From an uncultured Alphaproteobacteria bacterium (lineage in GTDB: Bacteria; Pseudomonadota; Alphaproteobacteria; HIMB59): a stretch of DNA of 64,000 bases. The notes under the pieces are model-generated. The model saw nothing but the letters and a program-made list of their open reading frames with translations. It had not been told where the DNA came from and searched no databases. The stretch spans positions 310,001 through 374,000 of the forward strand of contig CACLUR010000001.1 in assembly GCA_902610175.1 (NCBI GenBank), written 5' to 3'. This document shows positions 36,144 to 45,013 of the stretch, piece by piece (position 1 is the stretch's first letter; every line of letters starts with the position of its first letter). The position numbers and the translations under genes were made by a program.

Positions 36144-37100
36144 TTAGTAATGTACCCTTTTCTCAATCACATATCTTTGGAAGAATGTTAGCAAGATTAT
36201 AAAAATTATAAACACAACAGTAATCGCTGCACCAATACTTGTAATATTTTGTTGAATTGCTTTTTCAAAAATTGCGTACATCATTACATACGTTGTTTTG
36301 GCAGGACCTCCTTTTGTAAGAATTTCAATTGTGTCAAATACTTGAAATGACCTTATTGTCGTTATGGTAACAACAAAAAGAGTTGTAGGACCTAACATTG
36401 GCCAAGTTACAAGTTTAAATTGTTCCCAAGTTGACTGAGCACCATCCATTTCTGCAGCATGATACAATTCTCTTGGTATGCTTGTTAAACCAGCTAAGTA
36501 TAACACCATATTAAATCCAAAGGCTTGCCATACTCCAATAAAACAAATTGTCCAAATCGCTGTTTTTTTATCTTTGAGCCAATACGGGAAATCCATATTG
36601 TTAGCACAAGCAACACTGTACCAACTGTCCTCGGAACTAACCCACGGTAGCCAATGAAAACCTAAAATAAATTCTCTAATACCTCCGCATCCATTGGCAA
36701 GAAAAGAATTTATTATTCCAAGAGTTGGATGAAGAGTAAATTCCCAAGCAATAGCCATTGCCAATAAAGTAGCCATCACCGGAAGAAAGAAAATTGTTTT
36801 ATAAATATCAGCTCCAAATCGAAGAGAGTTGAGCATAATGGCTGCAACTAAACCTAATACCACTGAAACAGGGACAACTATTAACACGTAAGTTGCCGTT
36901 GATATAATCATTTTTATATAAGTTTTTCTGGAGAACATTTTTTCATAATTCTCCGTACCTACCCATTCGAAACTAGAATTACCAAGATTGTAATTAGTAA
37001 ATGAGATACCTCCGGCTAAAAAAATTGGAAGTATTAATATGACAATCATTAGTATGATTGCAGGCCAAACAAACCAAATATGTGCTTTAGAGTGGTGCAT
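36144..37100 (-). CDS. ABC transporter permease (UgpA-like), phosphonate island
   Basis: A 318-residue permease with first helix WFVWPAIILMIVILILPIF and EAA loop ELYHAAEMDGAQSTWEQFKL. Between helices (about residues 130-175) there is an unusually long periplasmic segment with two cysteines and many aromatics (NGCGGIREFILGFHWLPW, VACANN). The partner permease also carries a two-Cys loop, suggesting a channel adapted to its own binding protein at 41165. It begins two bases after the ATPase gene. Confidence 0.86.
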   Translation of the reverse strand: MHHSKAHIWFVWPAIILMIVILILPIFLAGGISFTNYNLGNSSFEWVGTENYEKMFSRKTYIKMIISTATYVLIVVPVSVVLGLVAAIMLNSLRFGADIYKTIFFLPVMATLLAMAIAWEFTLHPTLGIINSFLANGCGGIREFILGFHWLPWVSSEDSWYSVACANNMDFPYWLKDKKTAIWTICFIGVWQAFGFNMVLYLAGLTSIPRELYHAAEMDGAQSTWEQFKLVTWPMLGPTTLFVVTITTIRSFQVFDTIEILTKGGPAKTTYVMMYAIFEKAIQQNITSIGAAITVVFIIFIILLTFFQRYVIEKRVHY

Positions 37101-37102
37101 AT

Positions 37103-38218
37103 TTATCGGATACGCTCACCGGATGTTTCAAAAAGCATAGCCTCTGCATGAGAAGGACTTATTCTAACTGTTTCCCCATTTGAAATTAGTCCAGCTGGTG
37201 AGCCTCTGACTATGATCTTAGAGTCAGATTGATCAACTTGAACATGGTAAAATATATCCGAACCAAGGTTTTCTCTGTATGAAACTGCAGCCTCAAATGC
37301 AGGTTTGTTTGAGTCTTTTGTAATTTCTAAATGTTCTGGCCTCACAGCAACTAAAGCTTTTTGACTATTAGTATTAAATTTTCTTTCAAGCTTAATACCC
37401 ATAAATTCAACAGAACCATCAGAGCTAATCTGAGCAGCAAATGTGTTAATCTTTGGGCTACCGACAAATTCTGCAACCCTTAAAGATGATGGATTATTAT
37501 AAACCTCACTTGGTGTATCAAGTTGCAAAAGTTCCCCATCAATCATTACAGCCATTCGAGTTGACATTGTGAGTGCTTCAGCTTGATCATGTGTCACATA
37601 AATGAAAGTGGTCTTTAAAGAATTATGAAGCTCAGATAGTTCAGATCTCATATGAACTCTTAATGCAGCATCAAGATTTGATAAAGGTTCATCCATTAAG
37701 AATGCAACTGGTTCTCTTACCATCGCTCTTCCTAGTGCCGCTCTTTGTCTTTGACCACCTGATAGTTGACCTGGCTTCCTATCAAGTAGTTCTGTTATTT
37801 TTAAAGTTTCAGATGTTTTAAAAACAAGGTCATCAATTGATTTCTTTTTTTCTTTTCTACTAGGTACAAAATTACCAACTAGAGGCAACCTCTCTACAAA
37901 ACTATAGTCTCTTAATTTCAAAGGTGTTTCTAGATTTTTTCTGACAGTCAGGTGCGGGTAAAGAGCGTAAGATTGGAAAACCATTGCTAAGTCTCTCTTG
38001 CTAGCTCTGGTGCTGTTAACATTCTTATCATCAATAATTACATCGCCACTATTTTGTTGCTCTAATCCAGCAATAATTTTTAACAAAGTGGATTTTCCAC
38101 AACCGGACGGACCGACTAATGTTAAAAATTCACCATCTTGGATATCAAGGCTTAGTTGTTTAAGCACCTCAGTTGAGCCAAATGACTTATTGATGTTCTT
38201 TAAAGAAATTGTCCCCAT
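37103..38218 (-). CDS. ABC transporter ATPase (UgpC/MalK type), phosphonate island
   Basis: A 371-residue ATPase. Walker A is [10 protein letters not shown], the Q-loop lies in [11 protein letters not shown], the signature is [14 protein letters not shown], Walker B is [13 protein letters not shown] and the switch His lies in YVTHDQAEA. There is a C-terminal TOBE region. Relative to AglK it has an insertion of about 20 residues after the Q-loop (LRDYSFVERLPLVGNFVPSR). It heads the leftward importer operon, divergent from the PhnA gene, and is the second of only two such ATPases serving three permease pairs in the window. Confidence 0.9.
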   Translation of the reverse strand: MGTISLKNINKSFGSTEVLKQLSLDIQDGEFLTLVGPSGCGKSTLLKIIAGLEQQNSGDVIIDDKNVNSTRASKRDLAMVFQSYALYPHLTVRKNLETPLKLRDYSFVERLPLVGNFVPSRKEKKKSIDDLVFKTSETLKITELLDRKPGQLSGGQRQRAALGRAMVREPVAFLMDEPLSNLDAALRVHMRSELSELHNSLKTTFIYVTHDQAEALTMSTRMAVMIDGELLQLDTPSEVYNNPSSLRVAEFVGSPKINTFAAQISSDGSVEFMGIKLERKFNTNSQKALVAVRPEHLEITKDSNKPAFEAAVSYRENLGSDIFYHVQVDQSDSKIIVRGSPAGLISNGETVRISPSHAEAMLFETSGERIR

Positions 38219-38300
38219 CTATTTTTATTCCTCAAAACTAAAATAGTTCTGATTAAGACATTTTAAAAGTAAATTTGTAATATTTATGTTAAGACTTTAT

Positions 38301-38332
38301 GAACAAATTTTAAAATAATCAAAAATTTGTTC
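38301..38332. promoter_or_regulatory. Long inverted repeat in the divergent promoter of the phosphonate island
   Basis: GAACAAATTTT (38301-38311) and AAAATTTGTTC (38322-38332) are perfect 11-base arms around a 10-base AT-rich centre; arm centres are 21 bases apart, two helical turns. The repeat lies in the 136-base gap between the importer ATPase gene (leftward) and phnA (rightward), 22 bases before the phnA ATG. It is well placed to bind a dimeric regulator controlling both operons. No regulator gene is adjacent. Confidence 0.6.
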
Positions 38333-38354
38333 TTTGTAGAGAGCAGTTATAATT

Positions 38355-39590
38355 ATGAGTGATAAAATTGACATTAATAAAAGACATTATAATAAGTCAC
38401 TTACTTCAACTGTAGTAGTTATATGCCTCGATGGTAGTCAAAAAGAGTATATTGATATCGCCTCTTCAAAAGGATTGACACCAAATCTTGATAAAATATT
38501 GGAAAATGGCCAATATCTGATGGCTAACAGTGCTATTCCTAGTTTTACAAACCCTAACAACATTTCGATAGTCACAGGGCAGCCTAGTGATGTTCATGGA
38601 ATAAGTGGTAATTTCTTTTATACCCCATCAACCGGTGAAGAAGTGATGATGAATGATCCACAATATTTAAGAGCTCCAACTATTTTTGAGAAATATTATA
38701 ATGAAGGTTATAAAATAGCAGTAATCACTGCTAAGGATAAATTAAGAACTCTTTTAGGTAATGGTTTAAAATTTAATGAAGGAAGAGCAATCTGTTTTTC
38801 ATCAGAAAAATCAGATCAGGCCACTCTCAGTGAAAATGGTATAGAAAATATTAATGACTGGATTGGAATGAAAGTACCTGAAGTATATTCTCAGGATCTA
38901 TCAGAATTTGTTATGGCTGCTGGGGTAAAATTACTTGAGGAATTTAATCCTGACATTATGTATTTATCTACCACTGACTTTATTCAACACAAATATGCAC
39001 CTGGAGATAAAGAAGCAAATGATTTTTATCAGATGTTTGATAAGTATGTCAGTAAAATTTGTAGTAATGGGAATTCGGTTGTTATCACTGCAGATCATGG
39101 AATGAAGTCTAAAGCAAATATTAATGGAGAACCTAATGCCATCTTCCTTCAAGATTATTTAGATGACCAAATGGGTAAAGATGAGGCTAAAGTAATACTT
39201 CCAATTACTGACCCTTATGTAGTTCATCATGGTTCACTGGGATCGTTTGCCACAATATATGTAAAAGATAAATCAAAAATTGATGAAACAATCAGCAAAA
39301 TATCATCAATTAAAGAAATTGAAGTAGTTGTTAAACAAGAAGAAGCATGTAGAGAATATAGGCTACCTTCAGATAGAATAGGTGATATCGTATGCATGTC
39401 ATCCGAAGATATGACAATTGGTACCTCAAAAGCTAATCATGATCTTTCAAAATTAAAGGAACCCCTTAGATCTCATGGAGGTCATCATGAAAGAGAAGTT
39501 CCTTTTATTTCTAATAAAAAACTAAACATTGCCAAAGATCAAAGTTTAAATAACTATGATGCATTTTTTTATGCTATTAATGGAGCTTAA
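38355..39590 (+). CDS. phnA: Phosphonoacetate hydrolase
   Basis: A 411-residue alkaline-phosphatase-superfamily enzyme that splits the C-P bond of phosphonoacetate to acetate and phosphate. Di-zinc ligands and nucleophile are in place: Asp26, Thr65 (IPSFTNPNN), Asp208 and His212 (TTDFIQH), Asp247/His248 (TADHGM) and His374 (RSHGGHHE). Each is three residues short of the Sinorhizobium PhnA positions as I recall them (29, 68, 211, 215, 250, 251, 377), a very strong match. The aldehyde dehydrogenase that makes its substrate starts two bases later. Confidence 0.92.
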   Translation: MSDKIDINKRHYNKSLTSTVVVICLDGSQKEYIDIASSKGLTPNLDKILENGQYLMANSAIPSFTNPNNISIVTGQPSDVHGISGNFFYTPSTGEEVMMNDPQYLRAPTIFEKYYNEGYKIAVITAKDKLRTLLGNGLKFNEGRAICFSSEKSDQATLSENGIENINDWIGMKVPEVYSQDLSEFVMAAGVKLLEEFNPDIMYLSTTDFIQHKYAPGDKEANDFYQMFDKYVSKICSNGNSVVITADHGMKSKANINGEPNAIFLQDYLDDQMGKDEAKVILPITDPYVVHHGSLGSFATIYVKDKSKIDETISKISSIKEIEVVVKQEEACREYRLPSDRIGDIVCMSSEDMTIGTSKANHDLSKLKEPLRSHGGHHEREVPFISNKKLNIAKDQSLNNYDAFFYAINGA

Positions 39591-39592
39591 TC

Positions 39593-41032
39593 ATGGCTGA
39601 TAAAATTATTAATGAGGGTATGAGGATTGGTGGAAAAACTGTTCACACCGATAACAAGATTGATGTTATCTATCCCTTCACAGGTAAAGTTATAGGCAAA
39701 GTACCAGCTGGCACAGCAGAACATGCTCAAAAAGCCTTTGATATTGCAGCAAATTATAAACCTAATTTATCTAGATATGATCGTCAAAAAATACTTCAAA
39801 AGACTGCTGAAACACTTGTTGAGAGAAAAGAACAAATCTCTGATCTAATTTCACTTGAGTCTGGGCTATCGAAACAAGATACGCTTTATGAAGTTGGTAG
39901 AGCCTTTGATGTATTTTCTCTTACTGCTCAGCTTTGTATCCAGGATGACGGAGAAATTTATTCTTGTGATTTAACACCTCATGGAAAACAAAGAAAAATA
40001 TTTACAATTAGAGAACCACTTAACACTATATCTGCAATCACTCCATTTAATCATCCTTTAAATATGGTTGCTCACAAAATAGCTCCATCAATAGCAACTA
40101 ACAACTGTACTGTTTGTAAACAAACTGAATTGACCCCTTTAACAGCTATGCTACTAGCAGATATTTTATATGAATGTGGCCTTCCTCCAGAAATGTTTTC
40201 AATTTTAACAGGATGGCCTGAAGACATTGGGAATGAAGTAATTAAAAATAAGAATATAGATTTAATTACTTTTACAGGAAGCGTTGGTGTTGGAAAACTG
40301 ATAGCTGAAAATGCAGGTTACAAAAGAACTGTTTTAGAGTTAGGTGGAAACGACCCTTTAATAGTTTTGAGTGACTTAGATGATGATGATTTAAATAAAG
40401 CAGCTGATCTAGCAATCATGGGAGCAACAAAAAACTCTGGTCAAAGATGCACTGCTGTAAAAAGAATATTAGTTCAAGAATCAGTTGCTGATAAATTTGT
40501 CGAGCTTGCTTTGGAAAAAGCAAAAGCAATAAAATTTGGTGATCCCATGGATATTAATAATCAGTTGGGCACAGTAATTAATAAAGAGGCAGCAAGTATG
40601 TTTAATGACAGAGTAAATAAAGCTGAACAGGATGGTGCAAAAATTCTTTATAACCCTGGGGTCCAAGAAGCTCTTGTGCCGCCAATTTTTATAGACAACG
40701 TTAATTATAAATCAGAACTTGTTGTTGAAGAAACCTTTGGTCCAATTGTGCCTGTCATAAGAGTTCCCAATGATGATGAAAAAGTAATGGAAATTTCAAA
40801 TTCAACGGCCTTTGGTTTGTCATCAGGTGTTTGTAGTAACGATTTTAGAAGAATTAAAAAATACATAAGCGGTCTTAATGTGGGCACAGTTAATATTTGG
40901 GAAGTGCCCGGTTACAGAATTGAGATGTCACCTTTTGGCGGAATAAAAGACTCAGGATTAGGCTATAAAGAGGGTGTAATAGAGGCTATGAAAAGTTATA
41001 CAAATGTAAAAACCTTCTCATTACCTTGGTAA
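39593..41032 (+). CDS. phnY: Phosphonoacetaldehyde dehydrogenase
   Basis: A 479-residue NAD(P)-dependent aldehyde dehydrogenase with general base Glu249 (VLELGGNDP) and catalytic Cys286 ([11 protein letters not shown]). The cofactor segment [10 protein letters not shown] and the C-terminal [16 protein letters not shown] are intact. Adjacency to PhnA (two bases) identifies the likely substrate: phosphonoacetaldehyde oxidised to phosphonoacetate, as in the PhnWAY pathway. PhnW (the 2-aminoethylphosphonate transaminase) is absent here, so the aldehyde must come from another source, possibly the alcohol dehydrogenase at 43559. Confidence 0.85.
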   Translation: MADKIINEGMRIGGKTVHTDNKIDVIYPFTGKVIGKVPAGTAEHAQKAFDIAANYKPNLSRYDRQKILQKTAETLVERKEQISDLISLESGLSKQDTLYEVGRAFDVFSLTAQLCIQDDGEIYSCDLTPHGKQRKIFTIREPLNTISAITPFNHPLNMVAHKIAPSIATNNCTVCKQTELTPLTAMLLADILYECGLPPEMFSILTGWPEDIGNEVIKNKNIDLITFTGSVGVGKLIAENAGYKRTVLELGGNDPLIVLSDLDDDDLNKAADLAIMGATKNSGQRCTAVKRILVQESVADKFVELALEKAKAIKFGDPMDINNQLGTVINKEAASMFNDRVNKAEQDGAKILYNPGVQEALVPPIFIDNVNYKSELVVEETFGPIVPVIRVPNDDEKVMEISNSTAFGLSSGVCSNDFRRIKKYISGLNVGTVNIWEVPGYRIEMSPFGGIKDSGLGYKEGVIEAMKSYTNVKTFSLPW

Positions 41033-41164
41033 TTAATAGCTTTTAGGAATTATTCACAGATTTTTTCTCACACATACTGATTATTTATACTTTGCTTTAA
41101 AAATTTAACTTATTCTTAACATTAAGGATTTAATAATTAATTATTATTATTTTAAGGAGGGACT

Positions 41165-42400
41165 ATGAAAAAAGTAATCTTAGGATTTTTTGCATCAGTT
41201 TTCGCATACAACGCTAATGCGGTAGAAATTGAATTTGCATATCCTTATTCAGGTTTGTTCGATGTGACATACCAGGCAATTATGCCAGAGTTTGAAAAAG
41301 CTTATCCTGACATTAAAGTTAAGTTCAGAGCAACTTATGAAAACTATGAAGATGCTACTGCTACTATACTAAGAGAGTCAACATCAGGAAACTTACCTGA
41401 TATCACCATGCAAGGTCTTAATAGACAAGCACCTTTAGTAGACAAAGGTATCGCTTTATCTTTAGAGCCTTTCATTGCTAATGAGCCAGATTTTGCAAAA
41501 GACGGTTATCATGAAGCTATGTTGAGCTTATCTACCTTTGGAGGAGAGGTTTATGGCTTGCCATTTTCAGTATCAACTCCAGTTGGTTACTACAACATGG
41601 ATCTTTTAGCAAGTGCTGGTGTTAGCAGCATTCCATCAAATTGGGATGAAGTCATTGACGCTTGTAATAAATTAGAAGCTGCAGGACACGGTACACTTTA
41701 CTTTGGATGGAATATTACAGGTAACTGGTTCCATCAAGCTCTAATGCATAGCCAAAATGTTCCAATGGTTAAAGATGGAGCTGTTAATATGGGAGGAGAT
41801 GCTGGTCTAAAAACTTTAGAACAAATGAAAGATATCATGGGTGGCTGTAATATGCCTAACTATTCTATTGCTGACGGACAAGCTGCGTTTAATGCAGGTA
41901 CTATTGGTATGATGTTTTGGAGTACTAGTAGTTTAGGCTCTGTTGAAGCTGCAAAAGCTGACTTTGAACTAAAGACTGCGCCTTTCCCAGGAATACCTGG
42001 TGTTAATGGTGGAACTCCAGCTAGACTACCTGCCGGTGGTAACGCAGCGATGTTAGTTACTACTTCAGATGATCCTGAAAGAGTACAAGCGGCATGGACA
42101 TTTTTAAAGTTTATCACATCAGGTGTAGGAGCAGCTGCTGTTGCAGAAACAACAGGTTACGTTCCTCCTAACAAAGCTGCAAATGACCTGTTAGGTGATT
42201 TTTATGATGCAAACCCCAACAAGTTAACTGCTGTTAATCAGCTGCCTTTGTTAGCTGATTGGTTCGCATATCCTGGAGAAAACGGTCTTGCTGTGACTCA
42301 GGTAATCTATGACTATACTGAGACCATTGCTACAGGTGACGCCGACGACATGGGCGATCTTCAGGAAGAAATGATGGAGGAAATTGAAGACTTAATGTAG
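41165..42400 (+). CDS. ABC transporter substrate-binding protein (UgpB-like), phosphonate island
   Basis: A 411-residue binding protein with signal peptide (MKKVILGFFASVFAYNANA) and a strong AAGGAGGG ribosome site. The mature start VEIEFAYPYSG and the segments GNLPDITMQGLNRQ and TWTFLKFITS-type C-lobe are UgpB-like. UgpB relatives bind sn-glycerol-3-phosphate and its diesters, so a phosphonate alcohol or phosphonate ester is a plausible ligand. The C-terminus is strikingly acidic (MGDLQEEMMEEIEDLM). It lies in the rightward phn operon, apart from its permeases. A terminator-like hairpin follows it. Confidence 0.84.
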   Translation: MKKVILGFFASVFAYNANAVEIEFAYPYSGLFDVTYQAIMPEFEKAYPDIKVKFRATYENYEDATATILRESTSGNLPDITMQGLNRQAPLVDKGIALSLEPFIANEPDFAKDGYHEAMLSLSTFGGEVYGLPFSVSTPVGYYNMDLLASAGVSSIPSNWDEVIDACNKLEAAGHGTLYFGWNITGNWFHQALMHSQNVPMVKDGAVNMGGDAGLKTLEQMKDIMGGCNMPNYSIADGQAAFNAGTIGMMFWSTSSLGSVEAAKADFELKTAPFPGIPGVNGGTPARLPAGGNAAMLVTTSDDPERVQAAWTFLKFITSGVGAAAVAETTGYVPPNKAANDLLGDFYDANPNKLTAVNQLPLLADWFAYPGENGLAVTQVIYDYTETIATGDADDMGDLQEEMMEEIEDLM

Positions 42401-42434
42401 GTCTTTTCAATTCCGTTTATCATTAGATTTTTAA

Positions 42435-42468
42435 ACAGCAGCTAGTATACTGGCTGCTGTTTTTTTTT
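42435..42468 (+). terminator. Rho-independent terminator after the binding-protein gene
   Basis: ACAGCAGC (42435-42442) and GCTGCTGT (42453-42460) form a perfect 8-bp GC-rich stem, followed by an unbroken T tract to 42468. This is the clearest intrinsic terminator in the window. It ends only two bases before the ATG of the MetE-like gene at 42471, which therefore has no Shine-Dalgarno sequence of its own. Confidence 0.85.
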
Positions 42469-42470
42469 AA

Positions 42471-43553
42471 ATGAGCATCAAAACTACAACCATTGGGGCT
42501 TATCCAAAACCTAATTACACACCTATAAGAGATTGGTTTCTCCAAGATAAATCTGACGAAGAAAAAAAACAATCCAAGGGATTGTTATCAAATTGGGATC
42601 CCAAAAGTGAAGACCATAAAGTATATGAAGAGAAAGATGAGGAAAAAGAAAAACTATTCTTAAAAGCTATTGAAGAAGTAATTCTTGATCAGACAAGTAG
42701 CGGAATAGATATCCCCACAGATGGTGAAGTAAGGCGAGAAAACTATATTTTTTATCAATTGAGATTTTTTAATGGGGTAAGCTTTGAACACTTAACGACT
42801 AAATCAGTCAGGAAAGGAGCTTTTGAAGCAACACTCCCAACAATTACAAGTAAAGTTTCAAATAAATCATTACGATTAGTAGATGATTGGAAATCTGCAC
42901 AGCAGTTTACTAATAACCCAGTGAAAATAACTATACCTGGTCCTATGACAATAACTGACTCCATTGCTGATGACTATTATAATGATCCCAAAAAAATGGG
43001 TTATGATCTAGCTTTATGTATTAGTAATGAAGTTAAGGCTCTATCCGAAGCTGGTTGTCAATACATTCAAATTGATGAACCAGTGTTCGCCAGAAAACCA
43101 GAAGAAACACACGATTATGGTATGGAAAATTTAGAAAGAGCAATGCATGGAATACTAAAAGAAACTCAAAAAGCTTGTCATATTTGCTGCGGTTATCCTA
43201 ACTCGCTTGACTCAGAACACTACAAAAAAGCAGATCTAGATGCATATGATAAAATTGCTGACTTAGTTGAAGACTCTAGTATAGACGAAGTTTCTTTGGA
43301 AGACTCTCACCGACCTTTAGATTTAAAATTATTAGAAAAATTTAAAAAAACCAAAGTTATTATGGGTTTGATTGATGTAGCTAAAAGTCGTATGGAAAGT
43401 GTCGAGGAAATTCAAAAAAGGATCAGAGAAGTTCTTGAGCATATTGATGAGGAAAGATTAATTGCTGCTCCTGATTGTGGTCTAGGGTTTTTTGATAGAA
43501 ATCAAGCAAAACAAAAAATGCAAATTCTCTCAAAAGCTGTTAAAAATCTCTAA
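42471..43553 (+). CDS. MetE-like (core, C-terminal-domain-only) methyltransferase
   Basis: A 360-residue protein matching only the catalytic C-terminal domain of cobalamin-independent methionine synthase; full MetE is about 750. The start TTTIGAYPKP, PGPMTITDS, IQIDEPVF and the zinc ligands His237-x-Cys239 (CHICCG) and Cys336 (APDCGLG) are present, with a ligand Glu probably in DEVSLED. Such core proteins may act as methionine synthases with a donor other than methyl-folate, or as other methyl transferases. The ATG directly follows a terminator T tract, so it may be read from its own leaderless transcript. The donor is unknown. Confidence 0.75.
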   Translation: MSIKTTTIGAYPKPNYTPIRDWFLQDKSDEEKKQSKGLLSNWDPKSEDHKVYEEKDEEKEKLFLKAIEEVILDQTSSGIDIPTDGEVRRENYIFYQLRFFNGVSFEHLTTKSVRKGAFEATLPTITSKVSNKSLRLVDDWKSAQQFTNNPVKITIPGPMTITDSIADDYYNDPKKMGYDLALCISNEVKALSEAGCQYIQIDEPVFARKPEETHDYGMENLERAMHGILKETQKACHICCGYPNSLDSEHYKKADLDAYDKIADLVEDSSIDEVSLEDSHRPLDLKLLEKFKKTKVIMGLIDVAKSRMESVEEIQKRIREVLEHIDEERLIAAPDCGLGFFDRNQAKQKMQILSKAVKNL

Positions 43554-43558
43554 ATCTT

Positions 43559-44671
43559 ATGTGGGAATATTATAATCCGGTAAATGTTATTTTTGGTTCG
43601 GAAAAATTTAGTGAAATTGAACATATAATAAGTAATCGAAAGTACATTCTTGTTACCCATCCTGATGATAACTTTGATACGTACAGAGAGTTTTTTAACA
43701 ATTTATCAAATAAGCCTCTAGAAATCTTTGATGATGTTCAACCAAATCCAGACTATCAAGATTTAATTTCTGTAGGGGAAAAATTTTCAAAAATAGAAAG
43801 TCAAATTGATACAGTTGTTGCTCTTGGAGGCGGCTCTGTCATGGATACGGCCAAATTACTTGCAGCTTTTAAAGGTGAAAATAAATATTTAAATGATTTT
43901 GTAAGAAATAAAAAATCAGCTTACGTTCAAGATCCAAAAAAAATTATAGCTATACCTACTACTTCGGGCACATCGAGTGAACTTACGTGTTGGGCTACAG
44001 TCTGGGATAAAGAATATAAAAGTAAATTTTCATTAGCAGATAAATCTTTATATCCTGAAATATCAGTTATTGACCCTAAGTTAATGATCAACAAGCCAAA
44101 AAATCTGACTATTTCTACTGGTCTTGATGCATTGTCCCACTCCTTAGAAAGCATTTGGAATGTAAACTCAAATCCGATTTCAACATTTCATGGAATTGCA
44201 GGTGCTCAAACCGTGATCGATACACTTCCAAAACTTGTAAATGATTTAAATAACATAGAGTTGAGAACTTTAATGGCTAAAGCTTGTGTTCATGCAGGTC
44301 TAGCTTTTTCAAATACTAAAACTGCAATAGCACATAATATTTCATACCCGATAACAATTAATTTTAATGTTCCACATGGAATAGCTTGTTCTTTTACTTT
44401 GCCGACAATAATGAGGAGTCTGATTGGCCAAGATGAAAAAACAGAAAAATCCCTAGAAAAAATTTATAATGTCGATCTCATTGAGAGTTCAAAAAGACTA
44501 TCTGAGACATTGAGAATTCTTGAAGCACCATTAAATTTAAATGAAATTGGAATACCAAAAATTGAATGGGATAAATATGTTGAGGATGCTTTTCAAGGTG
44601 AGAGGGGAAAAAATTTCATTGGAAATAAAATCTCATTTGATAAAGCGTGTTCTGAGATGAATTTCTTCTAA
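43559..44671 (+). CDS. Iron-containing alcohol dehydrogenase, candidate 2-hydroxyethylphosphonate/phosphonoacetaldehyde oxidoreductase
   Basis: A 370-residue group III (Fe/Zn) alcohol dehydrogenase. The NAD motif is ALGGGSVMD, and the metal ligands are Asp190, His194 (GLDALSHSLES), His259 (IAHNISYP) and His273 (VPHGIACSF), with normal family spacing. The start WEYYNPVNVIFG resembles phosphonoacetaldehyde reductases of phosphonate biosynthesis (PhpC type). In this catabolic setting it could run in reverse, oxidising 2-hydroxyethylphosphonate to the substrate of PhnY. Family assignment is firm; the substrate is inferred. It overlaps trxA tail-to-tail by four bases. Confidence 0.78.
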   Translation: MWEYYNPVNVIFGSEKFSEIEHIISNRKYILVTHPDDNFDTYREFFNNLSNKPLEIFDDVQPNPDYQDLISVGEKFSKIESQIDTVVALGGGSVMDTAKLLAAFKGENKYLNDFVRNKKSAYVQDPKKIIAIPTTSGTSSELTCWATVWDKEYKSKFSLADKSLYPEISVIDPKLMINKPKNLTISTGLDALSHSLESIWNVNSNPISTFHGIAGAQTVIDTLPKLVNDLNNIELRTLMAKACVHAGLAFSNTKTAIAHNISYPITINFNVPHGIACSFTLPTIMRSLIGQDEKTEKSLEKIYNVDLIESSKRLSETLRILEAPLNLNEIGIPKIEWDKYVEDAFQGERGKNFIGNKISFDKACSEMNFF

Positions 44672-44994
44672 AGTTTACTGTTAATCCAACTTCTTAAGTC
44701 CGCTTCTGAGCCTAAGCCAATCTTTGCATCAGCCATTGATCCATCTTTAAAGAGTATCATTGTGGGTATACTCCTAATACTAAAGTTTGCTGGTGCTTGA
44801 GGATTTTCATCTATATTAATTTTTTTTATAGATATCTTATCGCCCATTTCAGAAGCTAAATTATCCAAAATAGGAGCAATAGCCTTACATGGACCACACC
44901 ACTCAGCCCAAAAATCAACCAAAACAGGCTTATCTTTTGATCCTTCAAGAACTTTTTGATTAAATTCATCGTCATTTATTTGTTCAACTGTCAT
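44668..44994 (-). CDS. trxA: Thioredoxin
   Basis: A 108-residue classical thioredoxin. The redox motif WCGPCK, the preceding VDFWAEWC strand, the cis-proline in IRSIPT and the C-terminal helix are intact. There is no signal peptide, so it is cytoplasmic. It would reduce ribonucleotide reductase and other disulfides. Confidence 0.93.
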   Translation of the reverse strand: MTVEQINDDEFNQKVLEGSKDKPVLVDFWAEWCGPCKAIAPILDNLASEMGDKISIKKINIDENPQAPANFSIRSIPTMILFKDGSMADAKIGLGSEADLRSWINSKL

Positions 44995-45013
44995 ATATTT
45001 AATATGGTTATTA

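Noticed and set aside
41115-41126. Short palindrome CTTAACATTAAG before the phosphonate binding-protein gene
   Set aside because: Only 5-base arms in a very AT-rich leader; expected by chance and not a PhoB-box pattern.
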